Shown here piece by piece: positions 52,137-62,049 of a stretch of DNA of 64,000 nucleotides (position 1 is its first letter; each line of letters opens with the position of its first letter). A program made the translations under genes and the position numbers. The notes under the pieces were generated by a model. The model had not been told where the DNA came from. It was given only the letters and a program-made list of their open reading frames with translations, and searched no databases. Origin of the DNA: WRGA01 sp031553395 (GTDB taxonomy: Bacteria; Bacteroidota; Bacteroidia; Bacteroidales; WRGA01); assembly GCA_031553395.1 (NCBI GenBank), contig JAVBLR010000011.1, positions 192,506 to 256,505 of the forward strand, written 5' to 3'.

Positions 52137-52781
52137 TTATCGTAGGTCAATAAGTTCGGCTCCCGGATATTTGCTTTTATCGAAAGTAAACAGACTATTT
52201 GCAAATAGCTGCCTGGTCTGATATTTAACTATTTGAATCTTATTGTTCATTCCATTTGTATTTTGCAAATAGATGGATGATGGCAATTGAGATATTTTAT
52301 CTATCTGAATAACAAGTTTTTTCCATTCACTTTTTTGTTGAGGAATAAGTTCTATTTCATCTACTTTTTTTCCGGATACCGTTTTTTCCCCAACATATTT
52401 ATAATTAAAACCTTTTTGATAAATAGTAAGGATAGTTCCCGGATTTAACATTTGCGTTTCATCATCAGACGGAGCGGTGAGATTCACCTCATTACTCGCC
52501 TTCATATATACCCATTGATCGGTTCCGTTGTACCAAGCCAAATAATCGGGTGTTTCCATCATAAACTTATTCCCTTGCATGGATATACTACCATTAATCG
52601 TTTCATTTGTTTTGGCTTTAGTATTCTCCAATGTAAAAGAAAAAGAAGCCTTTACACCACCCGAAGTCGAAAATGTTGCAGACGATTTATCTAAAATCTC
52701 TTTTGCTTTTTTATCTTGTTGAGCGAAAACAAAAACGGTAGACAACAATAAAACCGATAAAATACTTATAATAACTTTCAC
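52137..52781 (-). CDS. lolA: Outer-membrane lipoprotein carrier protein LolA-like
   Basis: 214 residues with signal peptide MKVIISILSVLLLSTVFVFA. KEILDKSSATFSTSGGVKAS, GKFMMETPDYLAWYNGTDQW-like strands and LPSSIYLQNTNGM fit the LolA barrel. The sequence starts one bracketed search window after the rplU unit and shows MQGNKFMMETPDYLAWYNG. It ferries lipoproteins from the LolCDE complex across the periplasm. It stands alone; LolA is usually near ftsK in this phylum, but here ftsK is 5 kb away. Confidence 0.85.
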   Translation of the reverse strand: MKVIISILSVLLLSTVFVFAQQDKKAKEILDKSSATFSTSGGVKASFSFTLENTKAKTNETINGSISMQGNKFMMETPDYLAWYNGTDQWVYMKASNEVNLTAPSDDETQMLNPGTILTIYQKGFNYKYVGEKTVSGKKVDEIELIPQQKSEWKKLVIQIDKISQLPSSIYLQNTNGMNNKIQIVKYQTRQLFANSLFTFDKSKYPGAELIDLR

Positions 52782-52789
52782 GTTCCTTA

Positions 52790-52953
52790 TTTATTAAATT
52801 AAGAATTAAAAATGAACCTTAATCTCATCACAAAATAGAAAGACTCCCATTTCAGAAAATAGTTTAACAAATCAGGTGTTAATAAAAACAATCAGTTAAA
52901 GATTAAATTCTTAATTCAGTTAACCCTCTAAAATTTTAATTCTTAATTTTTAA
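52790..52953. repeat. AAGAATTAAAAATGAA / ATTCTTAATTTTTAAT spacer
   Basis: AAATTAAGAATTAAAAATGA at the lolA side faces TTTTAATTCTTAATTTTTAA on the thiL side, with an inner TTAAATTCTTAATTCAG copy. Confidence 0.6.
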
Positions 52954-53982
52954 TTACAAAGACTGCCATCCTTGGGCTTTTAATTCCATCTCGGTTCCGT
53001 CACGGGCAATCAGGTGTGTACCCAACGTTGGATTTGTAACGTATCCTATTATTTTAATTTCCTTTAATGCCGATACTTTTTCGTGCATAGATAAAGGAAC
53101 TGTAAACAATAACTCGTAGTCTTCACCTCCATTCAAAGCTGCTGTTACCAGATTCATATTAAATTGTTCGGCCATTACAGCGGTTTGATAATCAATCGGA
53201 ATATGTTCCTCATACACACGACATCCGACCTCACTTCTTTTGCAGATATGCAATAATTCCGAAGACAACCCATCCGAAATATCCATCATAGCAGTAGGTA
53301 AAATTTCATTTTCTGCCAATAATTCAATAATATCACGACGTGCCTGAGGTTTAAGTTGCCTTTCCAATAAATATTCTTTCCCAGAGAAATCAGGATTAAA
53401 ATTATCTTCTCCGGAAAAAACCTGTTTTTCCCTCTCCAACAACTGCAACCCCATGTATGCAGCACCCAAGTCACCCGAAACACAAATCAAGTCTGTTTCT
53501 TTGGCTCCTTTCCGGTAAACAATTTTCTCTTTTATAGCTTCTCCCAAGCAAGTAATACTAATGGACAAACCCGTTAAAGAAGCGGAAGTATCTCCACCAA
53601 TAATATCCACGCCATGCTCATCACAAGCCAGTTGCAATCCCTGATAAAAATCTTCCAAGTCTTCAACCGAAAAGCGTTTGGATATTCCCAATGAAACGGT
53701 AATCTGTTTTGGCATTCCGTTCATCGCATAAATATCGGAGAAATTCACAACGGCTGATTTATATCCCAAATGTTTTAATGGAGTATAAATCAAGTCAAAA
53801 TGAATGCCTTCCAATAATAAATCAGTAGTAACAAGTGTTTGTAATCCCTCTTCGTAACAAACAACAGCAGCATCATCTCCGATACCCTTTCTGCTACTAC
53901 CATTTTTCAATCGTATATTCTGTGTAAGTCGGTCAATAAGACCAAATTCACCTAATTCACTTATTTCAGTTCTGTTATTCAT
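52954..53982 (-). CDS. thiL: Thiamine-monophosphate kinase
   Basis: ATP-dependent phosphorylation of TMP to TPP. GEFGLIDRLTQNIRL, GIGDDAAVV, VNFSDIYAMNGMPKQITVSL, DIIGGDTS, CVSGDLGAAYMGLQLL and MDISDGLSSELLHICKRS are the PurM-like signature. 342 residues, normal. It ends the lpxK-punA-thiL cluster. Confidence 0.95.
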   Translation of the reverse strand: MNNRTEISELGEFGLIDRLTQNIRLKNGSSRKGIGDDAAVVCYEEGLQTLVTTDLLLEGIHFDLIYTPLKHLGYKSAVVNFSDIYAMNGMPKQITVSLGISKRFSVEDLEDFYQGLQLACDEHGVDIIGGDTSASLTGLSISITCLGEAIKEKIVYRKGAKETDLICVSGDLGAAYMGLQLLEREKQVFSGEDNFNPDFSGKEYLLERQLKPQARRDIIELLAENEILPTAMMDISDGLSSELLHICKRSEVGCRVYEEHIPIDYQTAVMAEQFNMNLVTAALNGGEDYELLFTVPLSMHEKVSALKEIKIIGYVTNPTLGTHLIARDGTEMELKAQGWQSL

Positions 53983-53989
53983 TTATTTA

Positions 53990-54085
53990 ATATAATGTGC
54001 CAATTAGCTGATATGCCAATGTGCCAATAAAACGATAGTTATAATTGTTTAGAATATAGAAAATGGTATTAATTCTTAATTCTTA
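53990..54085. repeat. GTGCCAATTAGCTGATATGCCAATG-type spacer
   Basis: The word TGCCAA appears three times (positions about 53998-54028), and ATTCTTAATTCTTAAC occurs at the punA side. No clear opposing arm. Confidence 0.45.
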
Positions 54086-54086
54086 A

Positions 54087-54899
54087 CTAAAACCTATTCA
54101 ATAAACTCTTCATAATCAACGTCATTTTGGGTTGAGCCACATTTGCAGCCTTTTGAACATCTTCATGTGTAACCTCCACAATTTGCCCTTCAACCCCCAA
54201 ATCTGTTATTACAGAAAGAGCAAACACCTCCATTCCGGCATGATTTGCGACAATCACTTCGGGCACAGTAGACATTCCTACCGCATCACCTCCGATAATC
54301 CGGAAAAATTTATACTCGGCAGGAGTTTCAAAAGACGGACCTTGCGTACCAACATAAACTCCTTGTTGTAAAGTTATTCCGTTATCTTTAGCTATATCAA
54401 ATGCTCTATTTATCAAACGTTTGGAATAAGGCGCGCTCATATCAGGAAAACGAGGCCCCAATTCGCTGTAATTTTTTCCTCTTAACGGATGTTCGGGAAA
54501 CATATTTATATGGTCGGTAATTACCATAATATCCCCAACATTAAAATGAGGATTCATCCCTCCTGCAGCATTGGAAACAAACAACGTCTTTATCCCCAAC
54601 TCTTTCATTACCCGAACAGGAAATGTTACCTCTTGCATAGAATAGCCTTCGTAGTAATGAAAGCGGCCTTGCATTGCCAACACATATTTTTCACCTAATT
54701 TTCCAGTTAGTAATTTTCCGCAATGTCCTTCGACTGTAGATAATGGGAAATTTGGAATTTCTTCGTACGGAATTTCTTGCTTTTCGGTTATTTCATTTAC
54801 CAAATTACCTAAACCCGTCCCCAAAATGATTGCAGCATCAGGTATAATATTTAATTTATTTCTAAGAAATTGAGTTGTTTCTTTTATTTTCTTCAACAT
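54087..54899 (-). CDS. punA: Purine-nucleoside phosphorylase (trimeric type)
   Basis: Phosphorolysis of guanosine/inosine. IILGTGLGNLVNEI, GKLLTGKLGEKYVLAMQGRF, LFVSNAAGGMNPHFNVGDIM and GDAVGMSTVPEVIVANHAGM are the type-I PNP motifs. 270 residues. Its 5' end overlaps lpxK by 38 bp, indicating translational coupling. Confidence 0.95.
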   Translation of the reverse strand: MLKKIKETTQFLRNKLNIIPDAAIILGTGLGNLVNEITEKQEIPYEEIPNFPLSTVEGHCGKLLTGKLGEKYVLAMQGRFHYYEGYSMQEVTFPVRVMKELGIKTLFVSNAAGGMNPHFNVGDIMVITDHINMFPEHPLRGKNYSELGPRFPDMSAPYSKRLINRAFDIAKDNGITLQQGVYVGTQGPSFETPAEYKFFRIIGGDAVGMSTVPEVIVANHAGMEVFALSVITDLGVEGQIVEVTHEDVQKAANVAQPKMTLIMKSLLNRF

Positions 54900-55953
54900 A
54901 CGTTCTAATTATTCGATCAAAATCGGCCTTTTTATCTTGCAAAAAACGAACATCAATCGGCAAATAATATCCGCTTTCTTCCAAATTCTTATTTTGAAGT
55001 TTATTATTAATGAACTTTACAGCATCTTTTTCAGTAACAATTATTATTTTTTTATCCGAATCAAGTTTATTATACGCCTTATCTATTTTTTCCACATCAG
55101 CTTTTGTATACGAATAATGATCGGGATAATTTAAATGTTCGACTTTACATCCAAACGATAATAACATATTGTATAGATATTTAGAAGAAGCAATCCCTGT
55201 AACCAACAATACCGAAACCTCTTTATTTAATATTGATAAATCCTGTTCTTTGAGCTCTTTGGAGAATAAAGGTTTTAATTTTAAATATTCAAAAGATGTA
55301 AAAAACAATTGCTGATATGGATATAAATCCAAATGTTTTTCAGCAATCCGAAAATCAATCGGCAATATTTCTTCAGGGCATTTGGTTACTATTACAGCAT
55401 TAGCTCTGGTTTTTGCTTTTACTGGTTCGCGTAAAAGTCCTGCGGGTAATAACTTATCTTCATAAATCGGACGACGAAAATCCGTAAGCAAAATATTAAA
55501 TCCTGCCTTTACATACCGATACTGAAGTGCATCATCCAATAAAATTACATCCGGAACTCGCTCCTTATTTAAATTCAACAAATTTTCTATTGCCCGATTT
55601 CTGTTTTCATCTACAGCAACCAAAACATCGGGAAATTTATTATAAATCTGATACGGCTCATCACCAATTGTCTTGGGTGTAGATTTTTCATCAGCCAAAA
55701 TAAATCCACGCGTATTCCGCTTGTATCCTCTACTTAAAACAGCAATTTTATAATCAGGCTTTAATAAACGGATTAAATATTCTGTATGAGGCGTTTTTCC
55801 TGTTCCTCCAACCGTAATATTTCCTACGCAAATTATCGGAAGGTCGTATTCTTTTTCTTTTAATATCCCTGCATTAAAGAGCCTGTTCCTGATATTTACA
55901 CCTAATCCGTACAACCAGGAAAAGGGGATTAAATATCTTCTAAATGTTATCAT
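54862..55953 (-). CDS. lpxK: Tetraacyldisaccharide 4'-kinase (lipid A synthesis)
   Basis: Phosphorylates the 4' position of the lipid A disaccharide. Walker A is VGNITVGGTGKTPHTEYLI; VAVLSRGYKRNTRGF, IGDEPYQIYNKF and DVILLDDALQYRYVKAGFN are typical. 363 residues. It heads the cluster with punA and thiL, a conserved order in Bacteroidales. Confidence 0.96.
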   Translation of the reverse strand: MITFRRYLIPFSWLYGLGVNIRNRLFNAGILKEKEYDLPIICVGNITVGGTGKTPHTEYLIRLLKPDYKIAVLSRGYKRNTRGFILADEKSTPKTIGDEPYQIYNKFPDVLVAVDENRNRAIENLLNLNKERVPDVILLDDALQYRYVKAGFNILLTDFRRPIYEDKLLPAGLLREPVKAKTRANAVIVTKCPEEILPIDFRIAEKHLDLYPYQQLFFTSFEYLKLKPLFSKELKEQDLSILNKEVSVLLVTGIASSKYLYNMLLSFGCKVEHLNYPDHYSYTKADVEKIDKAYNKLDSDKKIIIVTEKDAVKFINNKLQNKNLEESGYYLPIDVRFLQDKKADFDRIIRTYVEENKRNNSIS

Positions 55954-56127
55954 AATAAATTCAGGCTAATAGATAAGAATAGTTTTATCTTAAAATTATT
56001 CTTTAGAAGAGATATTATTCTAAAAATAAGCATATTAATATCACCTCAATATTCATTCCTTTTTTAATTAATAAAAAAATAAAAGATTAATTCTTAAATT
56101 TAACCGTTCATTTTTAATTAATTCAGG

Positions 56128-56135
56128 CAAACTTA
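56128..56135 (-). promoter_or_regulatory. -7 element upstream of lpxK
   Basis: Minus strand TAAGTTTG, matching TAnnTTTG, 175 bp before lpxK; the long AT-rich leader makes this tentative. Confidence 0.35.
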
Positions 56136-56235
56136 CATAAATATTTTTAATTGCAACAACAACCTCGATGTGTTTTTACAAAATCAGAATGCAAAGAAGA
56201 ACATTTTTACATTTTTTTTGTTATAAAATAAATAA

Positions 56236-56730
56236 ATGAATCGTTATATGCAAACGTTAAAGATAGATTATTCAGCAAACAAAACCCAAAAAATAAAATC
56301 TATTCTTTTAGGGTTAATAAACATTATAGTCGGATGCATTGCATTGTATTTTTGCAATAAGCATGAAGTTGGAAATTTGCTTCGTAGTATTGTTATTTTA
56401 TATATTATATTCGGTATTATTTTTCTAATCGGACAAATTCTTAAATTCCAAAAATACATCATTATTGATGATGAAGGAATTGAAGAAAAATTGTCAGTCT
56501 TTGCAAAAGCAGAGCGAATCGATTGGAATGATATTACCAAGATAGACATTAAAATATTGCATCTTCTGATTCATATAAAAGGAAAAAATCCGGACATCAT
56601 TCATTTCTCCGGATTACCTTATAATGATGTGAAAAGAATAAAAATCCGAATATTCTCCATGTGCTTGAAAGAAAAAATTCCATGCACAATAAAAAGTATC
56701 AAAAGAGGAAGAAGCAGGAAGGTTAATTAA
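56236..56730 (+). CDS. Small membrane protein of unknown function with a PH-like tail
   Basis: 164 residues. Two membrane helices (about residues 22-40 and 49-69) are followed by a soluble beta-rich part, QKYIIIDDEGIEEKLSVFAK and ERIDWNDITKIDI, which resembles a bacterial PH-like fold. The C-terminus is basic (KSIKRGRSRKVN). No close family is recognised. Start could also be Met5. Confidence 0.6.
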   Translation: MNRYMQTLKIDYSANKTQKIKSILLGLINIIVGCIALYFCNKHEVGNLLRSIVILYIIFGIIFLIGQILKFQKYIIIDDEGIEEKLSVFAKAERIDWNDITKIDIKILHLLIHIKGKNPDIIHFSGLPYNDVKRIKIRIFSMCLKEKIPCTIKSIKRGRSRKVN

Positions 56731-56953
56731 TTATAAAAAATTGTATAGAAGATAGTATAAGCCTCAAAAAAAACAAAACGTTGAATGTTGGATTTGCTAT
56801 TCTTAAAATAAAAATTAAAAGAACAATACATTGCGTATTTATTTAAATTTCAGCATAATACAACCATTATCATGAACTGGCGATTATTTATCGGCTAAAA
56901 GAAAGAACTATCCAAAAATTCTCCTTTTATTTGTGTCATAAAAAATTAGAATT

Positions 56954-58183
56954 ATGGGCACAATTAATAATACGTTAGCTTTACAACCAATTATCTCAAA
57001 AACAGCACTTTTTGTTTTGCTTTGTTTAACATTGAGCTTCGGTTTGATGGCACAAAAGAAACTTCCTGTTATTCATGCTACCAGTGCAAAGGCCTCGATT
57101 CTTGATGGAAGCAAGAAAGTCGGTTGGGGACTCGATCCCAAACTAAAACTTGATATCTATTATGTAAATGTTCCTTTGAAAAGGCACAAGGTCACCTTCA
57201 AGACCGATCAGGATAAAATCAGTTTCAATATAAAATATGGAGAAAAGTATGATTTTGTCGTATTGCTCAATGGAAAAGACAGTTGTTTTACCCGAATTTT
57301 AGCTAAAGAAGCACCAACTCCTATTTCCATGAAAGCAGATAATTCATATCCACAAAGCATCCCATTCATCTTGATTGGATCCAGGATTTATTTCCAGGGA
57401 CTTCTTAATGGACAAAAGGAAGTAAATGTACAATTTGATACAGGTGCGGGCGTTTGCTGTGTAAATAAAATATCTTCCGAAAAATTGCAATTATCATTCA
57501 AAGGAAAAACAATAGTAGACAATACTCAAGGTGTAAATGAGACTCGTGTCAGTCCTGGCAATACATTAACGCTTACCAATTTTACATGGAGCGGGTTGCC
57601 GCTTGTAGAAGTCGGAAACATGCAAGAATACGAAGATTTAATTGTTGGTAATGGAATCTTCAAAGATAAAATAATCGAAATTGATTACGATAAGAAATTG
57701 TTCATCGTCCACGATAAATTACCGTCTTACATAAAAGATTATAAAAAGCAAGCCGATTTTTTCGAGAAGGGCGGAATAAAAGCGGATATCATTCAGAATG
57801 GAAAAAAATATACATCTTGGTTCGGGTTCGACACCGGTCGTGATGGAGCGATGCGAATAGGTCCAGACTTTACAAGTCAGAACCAAAACTGGGAAAACCT
57901 GAAAGAATTACAAATGTTAAACGGCAAAAAAATTGTTCGCCTTGATGCTATAATAAACGGAGTGGAATTTAAAGACATTGTGACTAATGCTGCAGCTCCA
58001 TCTGATCCCCGGGGAAGGAGCACTATATTCGGAAATCAAATATTAAATCATTTTAACGTGATCTTAGATAACCCACAGGGAGAAATCTATTTAAAACCAA
58101 ACAATAGGAAAGATGAACCTTTTTATAATTACGATAGTTATCTAAAAGAACTTGAAATTTACCAAAAAGAAACATTGAAATAA
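56954..58183 (+). CDS. Secreted aspartyl protease-like protein with two DTG motifs
   Basis: 409 residues, signal anchor at 14-33 ending FGLMAQ. Two catalytic-type motifs are visible: FDTGAG at 161-166 and GFDTGRDGAM at 291-300, each in the retropepsin-like layout. Two copies in one chain suggest an internally duplicated, pepsin-like arrangement of clan AA. Substrate unknown; a periplasmic location is inferred. Monocistronic, with terminator following. Confidence 0.75.
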   Translation: MGTINNTLALQPIISKTALFVLLCLTLSFGLMAQKKLPVIHATSAKASILDGSKKVGWGLDPKLKLDIYYVNVPLKRHKVTFKTDQDKISFNIKYGEKYDFVVLLNGKDSCFTRILAKEAPTPISMKADNSYPQSIPFILIGSRIYFQGLLNGQKEVNVQFDTGAGVCCVNKISSEKLQLSFKGKTIVDNTQGVNETRVSPGNTLTLTNFTWSGLPLVEVGNMQEYEDLIVGNGIFKDKIIEIDYDKKLFIVHDKLPSYIKDYKKQADFFEKGGIKADIIQNGKKYTSWFGFDTGRDGAMRIGPDFTSQNQNWENLKELQMLNGKKIVRLDAIINGVEFKDIVTNAAAPSDPRGRSTIFGNQILNHFNVILDNPQGEIYLKPNNRKDEPFYNYDSYLKELEIYQKETLK

Positions 58184-58291
58184 CGAAAGTACAAAAGACA
58201 ACAAAGCTGCATTACTGCCAAATAAGCGATAACTGAAATAGGTAATGAACATGGTAAGCTAAAAATATTCGCTTTTAGTGACTTATACTTT

Positions 58292-58324
58292 AACTTGAAA
58301 ATAAATATATTTTCAAGTTTTTTA
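58292..58324 (+). terminator. Terminator of the aspartyl protease-like gene
   Basis: ACTTGAAAAT and ATTTTCAAGT are perfect 10-bp arms followed by TTTTTT. Confidence 0.8.
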
Positions 58325-58325
58325 C

Positions 58326-58333
58326 TACGTTTG
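58326..58333 (+). promoter_or_regulatory. -7 element of the rRNA methyltransferase gene
   Basis: TACGTTTG, perfect TAnnTTTG, 18 bp before the chosen start and immediately after the terminator. Confidence 0.6.
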
Positions 58334-58351
58334 TGGTATAAAAATACCAAC

Positions 58352-59731
58352 ATGAATTTACCTTCCGAATTTACAACTTTTGCCAACGGTTTTTTCTCAT
58401 CCGAATACAATGATTTTTTACAAGCCCTGCAACAGGAATCTCCAACTTCGATAAGATTAAATTCTGCAAAAGTCCAACAGTCTTTAAACGAAAAATCTGT
58501 TCCTTGGGCAAATAAAGCCTATTACCTTAGGCAAAGGCCATCATTTACTCTTGATCCGTTGTTTCATGCCGGATGTTTTTATGCACAAGAAGCTTCATCC
58601 ATGTTTTTGGAGCAAGTTTTTAAGCAATATGTTAATCAGCCTGTAAAAGTATTAGATTTATGCGCTGCACCGGGAGGAAAATCAACTCATATTTTATCGT
58701 TATTGCCCGAAGGGAGTTTATTGGTCAGCAATGAAGTAATCCGAAGCCGGGCCGGAATTTTAGCAGAAAATATAACCAAATGGGGATATCCGAATGCAAT
58801 TGTTACAAATAACGATGCTTCGGATTTCAAGCAACTGAAACATTTTTTTGATATTATTTTGATAGATGCTCCATGTTCGGGCGAAGGAATGTTCAGGAAA
58901 GACCCCGAAGCCATTCGCCAATGGTCGCCAGGCAATGTAACCTTGTGCAGTGAAAGGCAACAACGCATTATTGCCGATATTTGGACAAGCCTCAAACCTA
59001 ACGGATTACTGATTTATAGCACTTGTACCTACAATACCAAGGAAAATGAAGAAAATGTCGAATGGATAACTACAACATTCGATGCCGAAACATTGCCTGT
59101 AGAAACCAAAAAAGATTGGAATATTGCGACACCCATTCATCCGCATGTATATCGTTTTTTTCCTCATAAAATAATGGGCGAAGGTTTTAGTATAGCTGTT
59201 ATAAAAAAAGATGAAGATGAGGAACGAGTAAAAATCACCTCGTCAAAAAATGAAAAAAATAAACCGGCGATCAATTCGGAAATAAAACAATGGCTGACAA
59301 ATTCCGAAGATTTTCACTTTTTGGAAAATAACAGACAGATAACAGCCATCCCCCACTCTATCCTTTATGATTACCAGATACTGAAATCAAAACTAAAGAT
59401 TGTTCACGCCGGAATTTCATTAGCCGAAATAAAAGGAAAAGATTTTATTCCCACACAAGCATTGGCATTCTCCAATTATTTGAATAAAAATACTTTTAAT
59501 AATGTAGAAATTGACTATCCTACAGCATTAAAATATTTACGGAAAGAAGCCATTGTTTTATCCGAAAATACACCAAAAGGATATGCTCTTCTAAATTATA
59601 AAAATATACCCCTCGGATTTGTAAAAAATATCGGTAACAGGGCAAATAATTTGTATCCGCAGGAATGGAGAATCAGGATGCAAAATTTACCTGAAGGATT
59701 TGAGATCGTGAGTGATGATGTAAATCTGTAA
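58352..59731 (+). CDS. rsmF: rRNA m5C methyltransferase (RsmB/RsmF/NOP2 family)
   Basis: 459 residues. VKVLDLCAAPGGKSTHIL is the SAM-binding loop; IDAPCSGEGMFRKDPEAI carries one catalytic Cys and YSTCTYNTKENEENVEW the other. The C-terminal ~150 residues form the RsmF-type RNA-binding extension. MNLPSEFTTFANGF at 58352 was chosen over the earlier in-frame Met because the upstream part lies in terminator/promoter. Specificity within the family is a best guess. Confidence 0.87.
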   Translation: MNLPSEFTTFANGFFSSEYNDFLQALQQESPTSIRLNSAKVQQSLNEKSVPWANKAYYLRQRPSFTLDPLFHAGCFYAQEASSMFLEQVFKQYVNQPVKVLDLCAAPGGKSTHILSLLPEGSLLVSNEVIRSRAGILAENITKWGYPNAIVTNNDASDFKQLKHFFDIILIDAPCSGEGMFRKDPEAIRQWSPGNVTLCSERQQRIIADIWTSLKPNGLLIYSTCTYNTKENEENVEWITTTFDAETLPVETKKDWNIATPIHPHVYRFFPHKIMGEGFSIAVIKKDEDEERVKITSSKNEKNKPAINSEIKQWLTNSEDFHFLENNRQITAIPHSILYDYQILKSKLKIVHAGISLAEIKGKDFIPTQALAFSNYLNKNTFNNVEIDYPTALKYLRKEAIVLSENTPKGYALLNYKNIPLGFVKNIGNRANNLYPQEWRIRMQNLPEGFEIVSDDVNL

Positions 59732-59742
59732 AAAATAAAATA

Positions 59743-60201
59743 CTAATCAATATCCAGCTCCTTCGGTACAAATTGCGAAATGTCTTTTCCATAACGTAGC
59801 AATTCGCGTACAACGGTTGAACTAATATGAGTATATTTGGGTTCGGTAAACAGGATAATCGTTTCAACACCGGTTAATGCGCGATTCATATCAGCAATCG
59901 TTTTTTCATACTCGTAATCGTTTATCGAACGAATTCCGCGAAGGATAAATTTCGCATTGGTCTGTTCTGCAAAATCAACGGTAAGGCAATCGTAACTTTC
60001 GACTTTCACACGAGGTTCATTCCTGAACAAATCCTTAATCATTGTCAACCGTTTTTCCACCGAAAAATAAGAACGTTTCGATTCGTTAATCCCGATAGCA
60101 ATAATTATCTCATCCATAAATGAGAAACCTCTTTCTACCAACGATAAATGTCCAATAGTAAACGGGTCAAACGTTCCCGGCAACAATGCTATTTTTTTCA
60201 T
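59743..60201 (-). CDS. coaD: Phosphopantetheine adenylyltransferase
   Basis: Penultimate CoA-synthesis step. LLPGTFDPFTIGHLSLVERG is the T/HxGH nucleotidyl-transferase motif; AKFILRGIRSINDYEYE and ISSTVVREL follow. 152 residues. Nine bases after parE on the same strand. Confidence 0.97.
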   Translation of the reverse strand: MKKIALLPGTFDPFTIGHLSLVERGFSFMDEIIIAIGINESKRSYFSVEKRLTMIKDLFRNEPRVKVESYDCLTVDFAEQTNAKFILRGIRSINDYEYEKTIADMNRALTGVETIILFTEPKYTHISSTVVRELLRYGKDISQFVPKELDID

Positions 60202-60210
60202 ATTATTCAG

Positions 60211-62049
60211 TTACGCTACATCTTCCTCTACAACGAGGTTATCAATAATAAAATTCTGGCGTTCCATGGTATTTTTTCCCATATAGAAATCCAATAATTC
60301 TTTTACCAAATCGTCTTTACGCATACTTACAGGATCGAGACGAATATCTCTTCCGATAAAATGTTTGAATTCATCCGGAGAAATCTCTCCTAATCCTTTG
60401 AATCGGGTAATTTCGGGATTTGCTCCCAACTTTTTCATTGCTGCATTTTTTTCTTCTTCCGAATAACAATAAATCGTTTCCTTTTTATTTCTTACGCGGA
60501 ATAAAGGCGTTTGCAAGATATAAACATGTCCTTTTTTAATCAAATCCGGAAAAAATTGCAGAAAAAACGTCAACAATAACAACCGGATATGCATTCCATC
60601 AACATCGGCATCGGTGGCGATAATAATTTTGTTATAACGCAAATTATCCATCCCGTCCTCGATATTCAATGCTGCCTGCAAAAGATTAAATTCTTCGTTT
60701 TCGTAAACAATCTTTTTCGTCAGACCAAGCGTATTCAACGGTTTTCCCCGTAAACTGAAAACAGCTTGTGTATTCACGCTCCGGCTTTTGGTAATTGAAC
60801 CACTGGCTGAATCTCCCTCGGTAATAAAAATACTACTTTCATCGAGATTGTCACCTTTTGCATCATTGTAATGAATGCGGCAATCACGTAATTTCTTATT
60901 ATGAAGATTTGCCTTTTTAGCACGTTCACGAGCAATTTTAGCAACACCGGCAATCGCCTTCCGCTCTTTTTCCGAATCTAATATTTTTCGTTGGAGAATA
61001 TCAGCCGTTTCAGAATTTTTATATAAATAATTGTCTAATTCCTTCTTTACAAAATCACTAATAAACTTAGCAATTGAAGGACCATTCGGACCAATATCTT
61101 TCGAACCTAATTTTGTTTTGGTTTGTGATTCAAAAACCGGTTCTTCTACCTTTATACTTACAGCCGCAATAATTCCACTACGAATATCGGCATAATCGTA
61201 ATTTTTATTGTAAAATTCCTTAATAGTACGCCCTAATGCTTCCCTGAAAGCCGACAAATGTGTTCCGCCTTGTGTAGTATGTTGTCCGTTTACAAAGGAA
61301 TAATATTCTTCACCATATTGATTTCCGTGCGTAACAACTATCTCAATATCTTCGCCTTTCAGGTGAATAATCGGATACAAATTTTCGGAAGTCATGTTTT
61401 CATTCAACAAATCGACCAATCCGTTTTGCGAATAAAACTTTTTGCCATTATAAACGATGGTCAGGCCAGAATTGAGGAAAGCATAATTTTTAAGTAAGCT
61501 TTCTACATATTCATCCTTATAATTATAATGAGTAAACAAGGTTTCATCCGGAATAAATTCGGTCAGTGTACCATTTGTCTGCGACGTTGTTGTAATCGTA
61601 GGAGAATCCGTCACATCTCCCATAGAATAAGTAACCTCTTTGGTTTCTTTATCACGAAAACTTTGAATATGAAAATAAGTAGACAATGCGTTTACCGCTT
61701 TGATACCCACCCCATTCAATCCTACCGATTTTTTAAAAGCCTTTGAATCATATTTGGCACCGGTATTCATTTTCGAAGAAACATCAACCAGCTTATTCAA
61801 CGGGATTCCACGTCCATAATCCCTTACTTTCACTTTTCCTTCTTCGATGGTTACTTCAATTGTTTTTCCGTATCCCATCATATACTCGTCAATAGAGTTA
61901 TCCAAAACCTCCTTCAGAAGAACATAAATTCCATCATCAGCGTATGTACCATCACCCAATTTTCCGATGTACATTCCGGGACGACGACGAATATGCTCAT
62001 TCCAATCTAAGGTAATAATATTCTCATCAACGTATTTTACTTCTTCCAT
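60211..62049 (-). CDS. parE: DNA topoisomerase IV subunit B
   Basis: ATPase subunit of a type-IIA topoisomerase. RRRPGMYIGKLGDGTYADDG with KEVLDNSIDEYMMGYG is the GHKL site; ITEGDSASGSITKSRS and IIATDADVDGMHIRLLLLTF form the TOPRIM domain. 612 residues without the GyrB insert, matching Bacteroidota ParE. The frame opens at 62100, but those 17 residues are a translated repeat; MEEVKYVDENIITLDWN at 62049 is the start. The parC partner is not in the window. Confidence 0.93.
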   Translation of the reverse strand: MEEVKYVDENIITLDWNEHIRRRPGMYIGKLGDGTYADDGIYVLLKEVLDNSIDEYMMGYGKTIEVTIEEGKVKVRDYGRGIPLNKLVDVSSKMNTGAKYDSKAFKKSVGLNGVGIKAVNALSTYFHIQSFRDKETKEVTYSMGDVTDSPTITTTSQTNGTLTEFIPDETLFTHYNYKDEYVESLLKNYAFLNSGLTIVYNGKKFYSQNGLVDLLNENMTSENLYPIIHLKGEDIEIVVTHGNQYGEEYYSFVNGQHTTQGGTHLSAFREALGRTIKEFYNKNYDYADIRSGIIAAVSIKVEEPVFESQTKTKLGSKDIGPNGPSIAKFISDFVKKELDNYLYKNSETADILQRKILDSEKERKAIAGVAKIARERAKKANLHNKKLRDCRIHYNDAKGDNLDESSIFITEGDSASGSITKSRSVNTQAVFSLRGKPLNTLGLTKKIVYENEEFNLLQAALNIEDGMDNLRYNKIIIATDADVDGMHIRLLLLTFFLQFFPDLIKKGHVYILQTPLFRVRNKKETIYCYSEEEKNAAMKKLGANPEITRFKGLGEISPDEFKHFIGRDIRLDPVSMRKDDLVKELLDFYMGKNTMERQNFIIDNLVVEEDVA

